DNA of 64,000 nucleotides from the NCBI GenBank assembly GCA_022419385.1, contig JAJUBI010000002.1, positions 1,116,001-1,180,000 of the forward strand. Direction: 5' to 3'. Both the position numbers and the translations under genes were made by a program. This DNA is from Paraconiothyrium sp. Pb-2020. Taxonomy: Eukaryota; Ascomycota; Dothideomycetes; Pleosporales; Didymosphaeriaceae. Shown here one piece after another: positions 44,435 to 57,027 of this stretch (the first letter of the stretch is position 1; each line of letters starts with the position of its first letter). The notes under the pieces were generated by a model. The model ran no database searches. It was not told where the DNA came from and was given only the letters and a program-made list of their open reading frames with translations.

Positions 44435-46546
44435 CTGAGAAGCGAACTGCACTGACCGAGGAGACTCTCGCGGCGAGACGTGATACTTATTCGCGGCCCT
44501 TGGGCGGGAGCGCGAGCTGCTGGGAGGAATGCTGGTGCGGGTAGAGAGCGCGGTGGAGCTGCAGGCGCCGGCCAATGGACGGGCGCTGGCGGGCGTGTTT
44601 CGGCTGGTGCGCGCCAGCAAACACTCGGGCCAGGCGGTTAAGTGGCCTGTATGCGAGGTGAGAGGTGCGTTGCAGGCTCGACAAAGAGGCGTGTTTCAAG
44701 ATGGGCCGCCGACGATTCGCTGCCGGCCAGTTGTTTACCAGGCCTGTACGCTATTTCAGAAACGGCGCCTGTCAGCCAATCTTGCGTGTCCGGGGCCGTC
44801 TGCGTTTCAAAGGCAGCAGAGAGTTGTTTGGGAAGACGCCGCTCTCTGCAGGCGAGCAGCGGAGCACTGGGTCGAGGGCAAGGTGGGTGGACGAGGGCAG
44901 TCTGCGACGTGCAGCGGTGCTACTGATAACCAGCGGGCGCGGTGGCTAGCAGTTGCCGTGTGGTGGTCTGGACTGGGTCACGATGAGCGTCGGTGTGAGG
45001 CGGTGAGAAGGGATGCGTGGAGACGTTCTGCCTCTGGACCCAGTAGTCGGATGGATGGCAGTCGACCACGACGCAGCCAGCACGCGTCCATATATCGTCC
45101 ACAGGCATCTCCTGCCACCGGACCCAGGCACGTACATGGTAGACCTCATGCCGGACTTCGCCAGCTCACGGTGACGACGGTGTGGCCCAATGCTCAAAGG
45201 GCCTCCCTACCCGCAAATTTGCCTTTCAACCCCAGCCTCCTAGCGTCCAGCTGCCGAGGAACCATCGGACTGTCGTGGCCCGGATAGGGAAGGACGCATC
45301 TCTGCTCGCCATCGCGGACGCGTGTGTGCGACACGGCAGAGCTGACATGCAATCCAGAGGCTGGCAGACGCCCCAGCGGTTGTGGCTGGGGCTGCTATGG
45401 GGCGCAGCAGAGCCACCATCTGAGGAGATCGACGCAGCACGAACATGTCCATTGGCCCAACGGCGAAACCTCGTTTCGACGCATCTTGACAGATGCCATC
45501 TGACCCCCTCGTGTGGGTCGAGGGCCCTCCTCCACCATGAGTGCGCCATCTCAGCTGCCAGCATGCAGCAGCATCGCAGCACCACATGGCAAACCGCATG
45601 CCTAGCCTCCCAGCAGCATCCGGAGACCCGCAGGGCCGGAGGCCATTCTTCATGCTCCATGACCTCCAACCATGGTCCGGGCCCGGCCAGTTTCTGGTTC
45701 TCTTCATCAAGCGCCTGCAGACACTGCCTCTGCAGACGGCTCCAATCGACGGCGTTGCCTCCAGGCCTCCTTCTAGAAGCCATGGCATCCAAGACATCCA
45801 ACAGCCACAACAAAGGTCGCGTTGCGTTGTCAAAGAGCAGCACGCTGCCAACTGGCGCCTCGGCAGCCTTGCCCCATCTGCTCGACCATGGACGCGCTCG
45901 TGCGGCGTCGCCCAGTGCGGCACGGCAATCGTGGGGTTACAAAGGTCACAAGCGCCCGTCAGCGCTCGGATCTTCATCTCCGTGCCTCGAATATTATGCG
46001 CGCTGGTAGAGAGGACCCTCCAGCGAAGCGCTCGATGCGGCTCCGTGCCCTTGTTCCGATGCGGCACGCACGGCTTGCGCTACCCTAATTTAGCTGCAGC
46101 CGCCCACCAAGCGCTGGTGCTACTCTCCCCATTTGAATCTCGAGAGCCCATTTTAGGCGTGTAAGATTGTCCACAATGCAGGCAAATAGAGTCTTCCTAT
46201 TATAACGTCTACCTGCCTGTTCTACAGCATGGTTGTGCGCCTGCCGTAAATGGTATAAGCGCATCGCCCTCAACGTTTCACGAAACATCGTGTACCAACC
46301 GCAGAACGCGACACCGGCCCCCGCGCGCTCATCCTCACCCAACGCGAATCCTCCAAGTATTGCCCTTGAATCATGACGTTGGCTCGCACGGGGCTACATT
46401 TAGTATTCGGGGCCTGATCAGACAACACGAAAGCATCTCGTTCTGCCTGACTCATTGTTTACGGAAGCCCAACTACGCAGATTGCTTCGTCAGCCCTTCA
46501 CCATTTCCACCGCTCGAGCCATATACCCATTCTGTCTACCTCTAAT

Positions 46547-46765
46547 CACGGAGAAAACCTTCTGAAACTCTTCAAAAGCGAAATTTCCGATATCTACAAC
46601 GAGTGCCGCATTGGGGAGGACTTCGCTTCGGGACCCTTGAGTCAATCCTCCGACGCACTACGCACTGTCCTTAGGCCGTAGGCGAATTCATTCACGACTA
46701 GCCTACAAAGCCTTGTGGAGAAGATATCGCACACAAGTCAGCCGTGCAGACTTCGTGGAAGCTGA
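46547..46765 (+). pseudogene. Possible coding relic with one in-frame stop
   Basis: From about 46547 a frame reads GENLLKLFKSEISDIYNECR and continues with protein-like composition to TAG at 46679, then goes on in the same frame (ANSFTTSLQSLVEKISHTSQ...) to TGA at 46763. The frame is also open for some distance upstream. The amphipathic, helix-like pattern on both sides of one stop suggests a decayed gene; chance is not excluded. Family not recognised. Confidence 0.22.
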
Positions 46766-46799
46766 GTAAACAGAATCGTGTCTAGGACCGAGCACCGAA

Positions 46800-46922
46800 A
46801 TGCATGCGTCATATTATTCAAGCCATATTCGAACTCCTAGCGGCATTCGTGACTTCCAACTCTATCCTGGCCATCACAGCCGCCAAGCGCCAATCACGCT
46901 CTTTAAGCTGAGTCTCCGTTGA
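46800..46922 (+). pseudogene. Possible fragment of a HET-domain N-terminus
   Basis: A 40-codon ATG frame contains GIRDFQLYPG followed by APITLFKLSL. This spacing resembles the opening strand of fungal HET (heterokaryon incompatibility) domains, where IRLL-x-LxPG is followed by a PIxCxLxxVSL strand. The expected next motif (YEALSYxWG) was not found, so at most a fragment is present. Confidence 0.2.
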
Positions 46923-48733
46923 TATTGTAGGCTGAAAGAGACACGATAACAATTACCAGCATCGAGATCCATCCAAATTCACGGAGAATTTGCTCAATGA
47001 CAATGGATGTGAATTACTGGGCTTGGTCGCATCACGTGCGGTGTTTGGGGAAGTCCGCTGCGGAAAGCCACTTTACTTCCGCAAAAGACAGGCCACGCAT
47101 CCTGTAGATTTTCCTGGGACTACTAGCGAAGCCGTTTGACCCATCACGTCGGATCGCCCTCGGTCGCTCGAGGATCCGTATGCAGTACGAGCGCTCAGTC
47201 CGAACAGCGTGCAGCATCACAATCTAGGAACATCTCGTGCACTCCGAAGTCCCCTTCGGTCAACTGCAACACGAACCAACAACTCCGAAGTCGCTATGAT
47301 GTCTTCACTCCGACTATTTCGATGGCGTCCGGTTCGCTCTTCGCTTTCTTTAGGAGCATCGGAGATTGCGAAGGCCGTATACCAGGGCGCCGTGCTTCAT
47401 GACGTTTGGGCTTCAGAACGGCCACATTATAGTCAGTGTTGCACTCCTTGACTAAAACGATGGTCTGCGGATCTCTTCAAAAAGGCGTTCACTTACGAAA
47501 CTTTCTGTCTTGCAAGTTTCTCACCGCTTGTTGTATGTCGTTTGAAGATGCACATCTTAATAAGACGGACTTCATGCACAAGCTACACCCGAAATGGCTA
47601 GCTGTAATCGCTACAGCCAATCACGAGCATGCTCACCAACGACTTTTCTTGGTGCGAACGTCCTTTTAAGCATCTGACTGAACACATCTGCCGTCATGTA
47701 TTACTGCATTACCTTGAAGAGCCAAAGTCGTCCTTTTGCGGCCCCAAGGAGTCCGTATTAGGATAAGCGAATGACTTTTATGGACCAAGGAGATGAGCGT
47801 GAGACATCGAGAGCGGAGTCTCCGTCCACAGCCTCTTACAATTCTGGTAGATGCAAACTTACTTTCACAGCCTCATCTGCAGGATGCATTGGCGGGACGT
47901 CCGAGTAAGTCGAACTTACTGTCTCACTTTCTGTGGGACCGCTTCCAGTGCGGGGGATCATCAGGCTTCCCGTCGTATCGATAGTAGCTGATGACGGTGC
48001 ATGCAGTCACCATTGGCATCGGCAGTGAAGTATCTTGTCACACGACACAGTCTATTTGTCTCTCTCGGCCGATATCCATGCGCAGCATTCGCTTATATGT
48101 GCTGGACACGTTAGTAACATGATATCGTAGGATCTTACGTCGATCAGATCCACCACACTAAGCAATGGCACAAACTTGATTATTATCATTCTGAGACACA
48201 CGGCTCGCTTGCTAGGATCCCTCAACCCACATTCCACGCTCTTGCCGCGAGAGACGCCTCGTCAGACGCCTGAGGTTATTCGCTGTCACACGCGTGATCC
48301 TCACATGATCCGGACTCTCACCCATCACGACTCAGTCATAACATCATAGCCTGAGTTGACTCCACTGCGTATCTCGTACTCACCAAGCAACATTAGACTG
48401 TCCCACTCACAACCAGTTCTGTTGTTCGCATGACCACAGACGCGAAGGAATATGCGCTTGACCTCAACTCCGAGGCAGACTCCTCCTCTGCCCCGCTCTC
48501 AGGTATCCTGCAGGAACCGCACGCCTGGTTGGTGGTGTGACGACTAGTTGTTTTTGGGGAGATGGTCTGTGTGGCTCTGTTGTTGTTTTTGGAGAGAAAG
48601 CAGCGAGATAGTCTGGGCTAGAGTGGGGATAAGTGCAAGTGTTTTGGTTTATTTGTTTCCCTGGCGAGGAATAACTAGGTGATGCCGTGTGTTGCCCACT
48701 CTGCTGCTCCACTGTCTTTTAAAATACATTTAT

Positions 48734-48814
48734 TTGTCTCTCATAAGAGAAGACAAGTTCAGTCTGAACACCTTTGATTATGGTCTGAAAGTATGTGGTG
48801 GTTCATAACCACCA
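48734..48814. repeat. Cluster of three small inverted repeats
   Basis: Three dyads lie within 81 bp. At 48734-48756, TTGTCTCTC pairs with the downstream GAG and AGACAA around an ATAA loop with one bulge. Immediately next, 48757-48769 is the odd palindrome GTTCAGTCTGAAC. At 48796-48814, TGGTGGTT and AACCACCA form a perfect 8-bp stem with a 3-nt loop. They sit in AT-rich, gene-free DNA; a structured transcript, protein-binding array or mobile-element debris are all possible. Confidence 0.45.
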
Positions 48815-49958
48815 TCAAACCCAGGTTTTAAGTATGTACACCTAGATGAGATTTGTTACTGATTTTTTTATATCCATGCTTATGTGAAGTTTCTATGAAG
48901 ATTCCTATGTTCAAAATTTCCACTGGATCGCTCTCAAATAATAGACTAGAAATTACCAATCTTTGTCTATGAAGGTAAGGCATGCAAATAAGCTTACTTA
49001 AGGACGTCGTTAATATTTCGGCTGTTTAAAGTTGCTCACGTGTCTATTACTAGCCCGCACATATCCAACCAAAAATGAACACACGCCTCACTGTTAGCGC
49101 CTTTGTCAAGGATGCTTTCGAAGTAATCAATTGTATACCACCAGAAGCCTCGACGAGCCAAGTTCAATTGGGCACTAGTTCTAGTTTACCACGCATCCCC
49201 TGATGCTATGCGATGACAATATCTTCATTCTTTAGTGAAAGATCTGACCAAATCAACATGCACAGTTATCAGAATACACTGAATCGTTATATATGCATGG
49301 TTATTTCCGGTGCTCAAGTAACAGCTTTCCACAGTTCCGACCGAGAAAGATCTGCCTCTATATTCAGAAGTGAAGATAGCTTTGAGTAATGCAGGGTTCA
49401 ATGCGTGTGCTAAATCAGCGAGCATGGTACCTGATTGAGAACTACATTGCTCATAATGGGTCAACACGATTCAGCAAGATTTTTGAAAAGGTATTGCAAG
49501 CTGTTCAGTTTTGTGGTCAAGTCCGTATAGTGGCTACCAGCTCTCTCCAGTTTAGCTCCTCCACTCCGCGACTTCAGACCACAGCTCCTTCCCGCACGCC
49601 AACTCAAACCCGCAAGGGCGAGTCAAAGCGTGCAGGCTAGAGCAATAGGATGTCGCTGGGTAGAAGAGGCCAGGCTAGATACAAGAAACGCCGTCCAACA
49701 AAGTCCACCGTCTTGCCTGTAGGAAGGCCCATCAGATGAGAGAAAGGAAGTGTAAAAGAAGAAATTGAAATGTAAAAATCTGAGGTTGGACCCTCCCCGT
49801 ACCCAATGCACCGTAATGATGCCCGTCTTCCAAAGCAAAACGCCATACCTTGTCCTTGAAACCAAAAACGCCGTCCAGAGTCATTACTCCCCAATGTTGA
49901 ACGCTCGATGCAAACTCTTGATACCAACACAAACTCGGCCCCCTAGACGATTGACCGT

Positions 49959-52900
49959 CTAGTAAACACCTATGCGACCCGTAAGCTCCCCCGTACTCTC
50001 GAACCCTTCCCACGGCAGCTCCTCTTCAACCTCATCCCTCACGCTCTCCTCGTCCTCATGGAAGCTCTGAATGGTGACTTTCTTCTCCTTCCGCCTGTTC
50101 TCAACCTCCTTCTCCACCTCTTCGTCCTGCGCCCTAATCTCTTCTGTCACACCCTCAACAAACTGTTCAGTAATATCACCATCTTGCTGACCCTCTAGAA
50201 CGTCGTATAGGTTATAAATCTGGTCATCCTTCGCCTTGATGCGAGCGAGCAACTCCACGATTCCGTTCTCCAACGCCGCGCGCTTCTTGCGACCAAGGCT
50301 CGGGTCATGCGATTCGAGCATAGCCCGGGCAACAGCCAGCTCGGCGTGGAGGTGGATGCGCTCATCGCGGAGCTCCTTGACGACGAGGGCGAGGGCTTCC
50401 TTCGGTGAGCGGGCGGGACGCATGGTAGCGTCTGCATCGTCAGGCATGCGCGAGGACACAGGGATGAGCTTCGGGACGCGGAGAGATTCGCTGGGTGAGG
50501 TTGCGTCTGCTTCATCGCGGCGGCAAACTGTGCAATTCTCGTTGTCGTGGTGCTTCATATTGAGATTCTGCGTGATGTCGGCCTTGGTCACCGCTTGCTT
50601 ACGGATACCAAGCGTGAGGTCAGGGATGATGAAGGCGGAAGTCATCTCTGTAGGAGCGCTGCGGCGACGGCGGCTTGTGTTGCTGAGCATAGAGGCATCG
50701 ATCGTGGATTGCTTAGTCTGAGTTGTCTCGCCGTTGACATTGTCAATATTAGACACCTCGCCGGTTACGTCCTCTTCGAACTGGGTAATATTGGTCCTTG
50801 TGGCCTCCTTCATCGAGGACTTACGAGGAAGGAAGGTGAAGGTTGGCGAACACTTTTCTCGGAGACCACAGAGCGCACTGTATCCTCGTGAGCCATTCTC
50901 TCAGAGCGGAAAGTCTCATCACGAGTGATCTTCTGAGAGCGAATTGTGTCTTCGCGATCGACTAAGGGAACTGAAGATGGTCTACCACGCATTGCGGCTC
51001 GCTCTTCTTCAAGTTGGCGGCGCAACTCCGCAACGGCCGCACCGGAAATGAAGCTCAACTCGGTATATTCCAGGTCAGGAGGCGCTTGAACGGTACTTGA
51101 GGGCCGCCGTGCTAAGGACCCGCTCCGTTTCTGATGAACAGTTACACGCGGTGCAAGGGAAATGTCAGTCGTAGAGTCTGCTTCACTGCCGAAATCTCGC
51201 ACAAACTTCCTATGCTGGCTCAAGGGAGCGGAGACGCTACGAGTAGTCTCAGCTGGGAAGGACGTGCCCTGCGAAGACTTGCTGATCTTGATGTACGATT
51301 TGCGCGGGCTCTCCTCGAGCTGGCTGGACTGAAATGAAGCGTTTGCTCGGCTGGCGCGTGATTCTTCTTGGACACGGTTCCTGATTCGAGATCGGGTGTT
51401 TTCGTCGCGACGATGACTAGGCTTCCGCTGGATGGGCTCATCGAAGATGTTTTCCCGCTCGGCTGCAGCGGTTCGACCTTGGTTCGTGGACTGGCCATTT
51501 GCCTCACGCAGCGACAGTATCTCGCGGGTCATATCCAAGGTCTGTCGAGCCGTCGATGTACGCTTAGAAATCTTGCGCCTAAGATCCTGCTCTTTCTCGG
51601 CCCAACGTTGATTGTCTTCTTCGTGTTGCGCAGCCTCTTGAGCAAGTTCCTCGCGGAGTCGCTGATTCTCCAGCCGCATCGCCTCATTCGTCTGTTCTTG
51701 TGTGTTTTCTTGGAAATGACGGATCGTTTCGTCCCTTCTCTCCACCTTCTTTCTCAACGAAGCTTCGTGTTCCGACCAGCGAAGTACATCAGCCTCCCGC
51801 TTCGCTTTCAAGCTAGCCAACTGCGCCCTCAGAGCTTCGTGATCAGCCTGGAGCCTGGCGTACTCGGCTTGTTCCTGACGGGCCTTGCGAAGCTCGGCTT
51901 CTTTCCTGGCCAGCTGCTGTGTCTGCTCATCCTGCTGTGCACGGGCGGTGCGCAACTCAGCTTGGAGGGTGATATTATGGCGTTGCGTCTGATCTTCAGT
52001 CTGCTCCAACTGACGCCGGAGATTGACAGTTTCTTCGCGATGTTGGGCTTGCTCTTGCTCCAGCTCGTCTCGAAGATGCTCGACTTCAGCTCTAAGGATG
52101 TCAATTTGTTCGCGTAGAGCATCATTCTCGGCATTCAGAGCCTGCTTGTCGGCCTTCAATTCTTCGCAAGTCTGGAATGCCACGCCCAGTTGGCTTGCCA
52201 TATTATCTCGTTCCGCGCTGAGGCGTTTCTTCTCGATCTCGACGACGGCGATTTTGCGTTCTGTACGATCTAGCTTCGTACGCAGAGTCTGTACTGTAGC
52301 ATCGAGGCCTGTAGAGGAATGATCAGCTTGGCCGTGAAAATATAAGAATCTTACATACGCGTCTTTTCGACCTTCCACGAGGCTTTGCCAGAACCTTCCC
52401 CATCTGTAGAGCCCAATGCGCTGTCGCTTCGCCTGTATTGAGCTTGGGCTTGTGCCGAAGCCTTCAGCTCGATGATCTCCAGTTCCTGGTCCTCAATCTT
52501 CTTCTCCTGTTCGGCACGCTCGTGTTCCATCTGCGCGACCTTGTCTTGCAAAAGTTGGAGAGCCGCAAATATGGCCTTCTCGTCCTTCGGAATCGGCACG
52601 CTATCCACCGGAATGTGGGAGGATTGTCGGCCACCGTTGCCGCCTTTTCCGGGCCCAGCAAATCGTGACCGCATTGGCGCATTCTTGGAGAATACCGGTG
52701 TACCGTCCTCGAACACGCCCGAGACCAGCTCGGTGAGGTTAGGAAGATCAGGAAGGATAAAGGATTGTGCGGTAGGGTTCTGTGCTGTAGCCGGCCGTGA
52801 TCGTGGTGTTGCGCTAAGGTGTTGTGAAGCGTCCACGTTACCGTCAATTTGGAGTGAGCTCTGCCGGCTTCGTGGGTTGCCCCATCGCGTGCTTGTACTG

Positions 52901-53618
52901 TGCTGAACTGTAGCGGTGGGCGGGCGCTCCTGCATGAATGAAAACTCATCCTCAGACAACTTAGCGTGAAGCTGAGCAAGAGATGCACGCTTGCGCTCTT
53001 GTTTGGACGAAAGTGCAGGCGAGTTGCGCGTACTACCCGGACGCGGGGATGCACCGTTGTCCATATCGTTGCGCGAAGCTCGTCGAATTTGGGCGTCGCG
53101 GCGAAGGCTACCGGATTCAGCTGCATACGATTTGCGTGACCGATTAGTGGGAGGTGTAATGTCATAGAGACTATCGAACCGAACCCGCGTGAGCTCATTT
53201 TAGCTGGTGTGCCGCGGTTGCTGCGGTGATCGCCGCGCGCCTGTTCTATGGATTCAACCTCGTCGTCGGATATACTGTGATCGAAGTCACCGAACTCCTT
53301 GTTCACCATCGAGGTATCAGGGTTAGGCTCGGATTGAGGCATGCGCCAAGCGGTAGCCTTTTTTGCTGTAGAGCGTATGTGCGGGTATTTTGGGAGTGTG
53401 TTCGTCTCGTCGTCAATGTTGTGCTGTGTTGACATCAAAACATCAGGGTTGTTGAAGAAGTCGTCTGTTGTGTCGCCAAAACCGGAGCGCTTAGTCGGAT
53501 TTGAGTCGCTTGGTGCTGTGTGGGCCGACGAAATCGATCGCTCGCTGTGGTTCAAACTCTGAGAGAGCTCCCGTATCGCTCTTGCTTTTCCCTCACTATA
53601 GGGTGGAGAGGACTGCAT
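49959..53618 (-). CDS. Spindle-pole-body coiled-coil protein, PPC89/Cep57 type
   Basis: Exons 53618-53259, 53193-52359, 52308-50825 and 50780-49959 give about 1166 aa. Introns are 65 (weakest support, GTTGAA...TGAG), 50 (GTATGT...ACAG) and 44 nt (GTAAGT...CCAG). The N-terminal part is disordered with SISDDEVE-type acidic motifs. A long coiled coil covers about residues 340-640 (heptads such as LDATVQTLRTKLDRTERK and LRAEVEHLRDELEQEQAQ). The C-terminal block from CTVCRRDEAD to AKDDQIYNLYDVLEGQQ, with RSPKEALALVVKELRDERIHLHAEL, matches the Cep57 microtubule-binding domain found in fungal spindle-pole proteins of the PPC89 group. It should act as a scaffold at the spindle pole body. Without the spliced junctions the gene appears as three or four separate frames. 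Confidence 0.82.
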
Positions 53619-54818
53619 TGTGTCAATTGAGGCTGCGGGCAGCCAGATTCGGTCGCGTCGCGTAGTGGATGGGCAATCTAGGGTATGGTGAAGAGATGCT
53701 TCTTATGATATTGAGGCAGAAATACTGTCCAAGCTGAAGTTGTAAGCAAGGACAAGAAGGGCGACCTGGCGCGCTCTACGGAAAGTGCGATGTGGGAATT
53801 GAAACGGCTGGGGACGTGTTGACGAGGGATGATAACATCGGAGTAAACACGGCAAAGTGCCGACACTACGCCCAAATGGAGCGCTCTCACGTGCGGCATT
53901 CATGCACCCTCACCCCATCTTCTGACATCGTAATTTTTCAGTCAAGTCAACTTTTCTAAAATAACGAGAAAGGATAGAGACGCATATATATGGGAGATTT
54001 GGGCTGAAGTTCAAGGGGATTTACCGATCACACATCCGTGACTGTCCCGATTGAGCATTACCTTCGAAGATACTAGGATTCACAAGAGATAAGGCAAGGA
54101 AATCAGCCGAAAGACTGTGTGCAGTGTGCGGCTCTGTTGATCGGCCACTACGCGTTGAAAAGAAGTCACAGTGACAGCTCGAGGTTTGAAAAATGAAATG
54201 AGAGACACTCTCACCGCGCTGTTCTTTCTCGCATCTTTGTTGGAGGCTTTAGAAAGCCCAGCTCTCGTCCAAGTTAGCGTAGACACGATACTATAGAGAA
54301 ACAACTGCTTGTTCTGACGTTACACGGGGTACCACAATTCTTAACGAAGCAGATTGCCTTAATTTTCTATGCCTCTTTCAGATAAGGACCAGTGAACGCG
54401 ATCCATACCAAGAAGAAATTTGGCAGACAAGGGTTCGGGCAAATGTATCGTAGCGATTGCCGCGCAGTAGTAACATTGAACGGTAGCGCAGTCGACAATC
54501 ACGCTTCTGCTTTCGAAAACATTATATGTGGGAAACACAGATCAGGACTGCTGTCCTACTCAGGCATGGATGTTCATATTTGAGGCCGGCGCCAACCTAG
54601 AGCAATCAGCACTACGAATATGCCATAATATGACGTTGTAAATTACAAGCGATTCCACGAGTCATATTGCCGAGAGCGCACGAGAGTAGTACGCTCGGTC
54701 GCTATCAGCATGTTGCTATCATAGCGCAGTATCTCGTTGCCCAGATAGCAGATGTTACACCCCTCATCCATCATAAAAATTCCTCACGGACATCCTCTTT
54801 CCCTTCCATTAGACAGTC
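53619..54818. other. Intergenic, about 1.2 kb
   Basis: Upstream of the PPC89-type gene (-) and downstream of IKS1 (-). Frames up to 74 codons only. No repeats or RNA genes recognised. Confidence 0.45.
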
Positions 54819-57027
54819 TCAGAGACCCTCCCAAGCAACTCTTCTTAGACACAGCCTATCCCACTTCATCAGCGTCCCCACAACCGCCGCATGCAGCCCA
54901 AACAGTACCAACGACCCCGCCAAACCTCCCATCCCCATATACTTTCCCCTAAACCTGAGCCCAAAGCCTAGGAACAAGAAATCTAATGAAGCAAAGCAAA
55001 GCAACGGATACGCGACCCACGGATCTGCTGCAAAAGGCTGGCAAGGACTAAACAAGGAAAACGCTTTTGCAACGAATAGGGATATCTTAGCAACACTAAC
55101 AAAAGTGGGATTATGGAAAAGTGTGAAAAGGTGGGTATGAGCGCTTGGAGATGGTGGAGGTGGGAGCATGAGGCGCGGTGAGATTTCCGGCGAAGGGCTG
55201 CGGTGAGAGGATGATGGTGGCGGAAGGTCGACTTTGCGCGGGCGCAAGATGACGGAACCCGCTGAATCGGGAGGTGTAGTGGCCCGTTCTTTGTCATGTT
55301 TCGAGGGTGGTGGACTGGGAGAAGTGTGGCCTGCAACAGTGGCATTGAGGTTCAACTTCGAGCGGCCGTTACGAGGATAATTCACTGAGTTTCGTTTCCG
55401 ATGAGCGGGTGAAGGAGCCGGCGTTGGTGTGTCTGCTCGCGATATCCTACTTCCCACGTCATCTAAGCTGGAAGGGCCAGCAAAGCCGCTGAATTCGTCG
55501 AGAAGGGAGGGTGTCTTTAAAGCTCGTAGGATTTCCTCTGTTGTGGGTCGCTCATCCGGGTTCAGTGCGAGCAGGTGTTTGAGGGAACGATATAGCTTCT
55601 CGGGTAAATCGCTTCGTACCCTGCGTTCATCGTCGAAACCAACCCATTCGGATATCTCGGCTCGGAGCTTATCCAGGTCCTCGTTGTCCTCGTCGATACC
55701 GTCCGCTTCTTGGTATGGTAGCCGCGCGAAGCACATAAAGTAGACGATCATTCCCAGGGAGAAAATGTCGGATTTGGTGGTAAAGTTGCCCAGCGGTCCG
55801 TTCGGCAACACATGTCGTAGGACTTCTGGGGCGCAATACGATATCGTTCCTGTAGCGCCAGTACTCTTTCTCGTAACATTTGCTGCCTGTACTTCCCCAA
55901 AATCGCTGACCAAGACGCGAACTTTTCGCCCAGTGTCGTGCAGCAAGCAGTTGCTTGGCTTGAGGTCCCGATGTATATATCCATTCGCATGTAGGTGATT
56001 CAGTCCGGACGTAATGTCTTTGAAAAATGAAATGATCTCTTCGAAATGCATTCTCCGCGGCCCGTTCAGGTTCTGAGGATCTTCCATCTGCCCTTTTGAC
56101 CGCCTCCTTAGTCGTTCTTTGAGTTGTTCGGTGCTCATTGTCTCGTTCATCCCACGTAAAACATAGCTCTGCAGATCACCTCCGTTACAGTACTGCTGCA
56201 GTATGAACGCGCAAGGAACGCTTGGCCCAAACGTGTTGATCTTGTAGTCCTCAAGCCATACATGTCGGTAAGAAACCAGATTCTGATGCGAGAGGTTCTG
56301 CAACAGCTGCACCTCGATCAAGACCTTTTCTAGCCATTCGTGGTCATCACCCACCGGCACCCGCTTACAAGCGAATACACCAAGGTCGACTTGATCCAAG
56401 ACATGGCGCACTAGCAAGACCACGCCCTTTCCTCCTCTTCCCAATTCACGCTCTTCCACGAAGAAGGTTTTGAAGTAGTTCGGGCTGAATGCGTGCTTCG
56501 AAATTGTGTGTTGTCTCTGCGGTGCTGGTGTACTACCCACAAATTCCACGCCCGCGGGCGGATGTAGTTCGCCGCCAACACCTCTTATAGGCGCTGGTGC
56601 TAGTTGTTTATGCGGTGAAGACGGTCGTGAGACCTCTGCGGAGCTGGGTTGGCTGCGGCGCAGCATCTGGAAGTACCCAGGGTTCACGAAGCCGGCCTGC
56701 GCATCTTGGTATTGTCCATGTTCGTGCTCGTCGCTGTCGTCGCTATCGGTCTGAATATCCTCGCGGTACGGACGGTGACAGTACGGGCAAGAGGAATGCT
56801 CCATATCGGCGGAGTGCGAGGCGTCACGGAGGGAGAGCTGCCGGGAGAGCTGGTCGTATACCACAACAGCGGAGCCATGGCGTCTGTGATGATGATGAGC
56901 GCATATTTCACGAAGCTGACAACAGCACGCGCAGGGTAGACACTCACAAAACGATCTCCCGCGACTCGGCTGGCACGTACGGTACCAGGGACATCTGGCG
57001 CTGCATGTGGTGTTCGCGGTCATCCAT
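54819..57027 (-). CDS. IKS1: Serine/threonine protein kinase of the IKS1 family
   Basis: Exons 57027-56948 and 56883-54819 give 714 aa; the intron is 64 nt (GTGAGT...CACAG). The start at 57027 (MDDREHHMQRQMSLVPYVPAE) is chosen over the long unspliced frame, which would replace it with an implausible Cys/His-rich N-terminus. A CxxC pair (SCPYCHRPY) lies near residue 60. The kinase domain covers about 170-490: GRGGKG (about 175-180), ACK with Lys200, HRDLKPSN with Asp333, DFGE at 354-357, and SYCAPEVL. A Ser/Pro-rich linker follows, then hydrophobic segments near the C-terminus (AYPLLCFASLDFLFLGFG and GGLAGSLVLFGLHAAVVGTL), so it should be membrane-tethered, as known for Iks1-like kinases. The substrate is unknown. 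Confidence 0.9.

Larger units (their letters stand above)
43992..46100. other. GC-rich gene-free block upstream of the cyclin gene
   Basis: About 2.1 kb with unusually few stop codons, so frames of 200-275 codons overlap on both strands (for example 44529-45287 +, 45182-46009 +, 46067-45240 -, 45843-45226 -). None has a motif, plausible composition or splice sites, and they exclude one another. The block is best read as cyclin promoter/leader or non-coding transcript territory. Low-complexity CAGC/GCTG-type words are frequent. Confidence 0.5.
46101..49958. other. Gene-poor, AT-richer block, about 3.9 kb
   Basis: Only short frames (under 90 codons) occur. Two stretches look like coding relics (46547-46765 and 46800-46922, listed separately). 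A 36-codon ATG frame at 48430-48540 (MTTDAKEYALDLNSEADSS...) with a pyrimidine/purine leader could be a broken first exon. 48720-49300 is markedly AT-rich with several inverted repeats. No intact transposon, LTR pair or terminal inverted repeat is recognised. Confidence 0.45.

Noticed and set aside
45182..46067. Two 275-codon frames on opposite strands plus two more over 200 codons
   Set aside because: Mutually exclusive, GC-driven, Arg/Cys/Trp-rich, no motif or intron signals.
48720..49300. Transposon or LTR remnant in the AT-rich block
   Set aside because: No target-site duplication, terminal repeats, or reverse transcriptase/transposase motifs could be seen; kept only as an inverted-repeat cluster.
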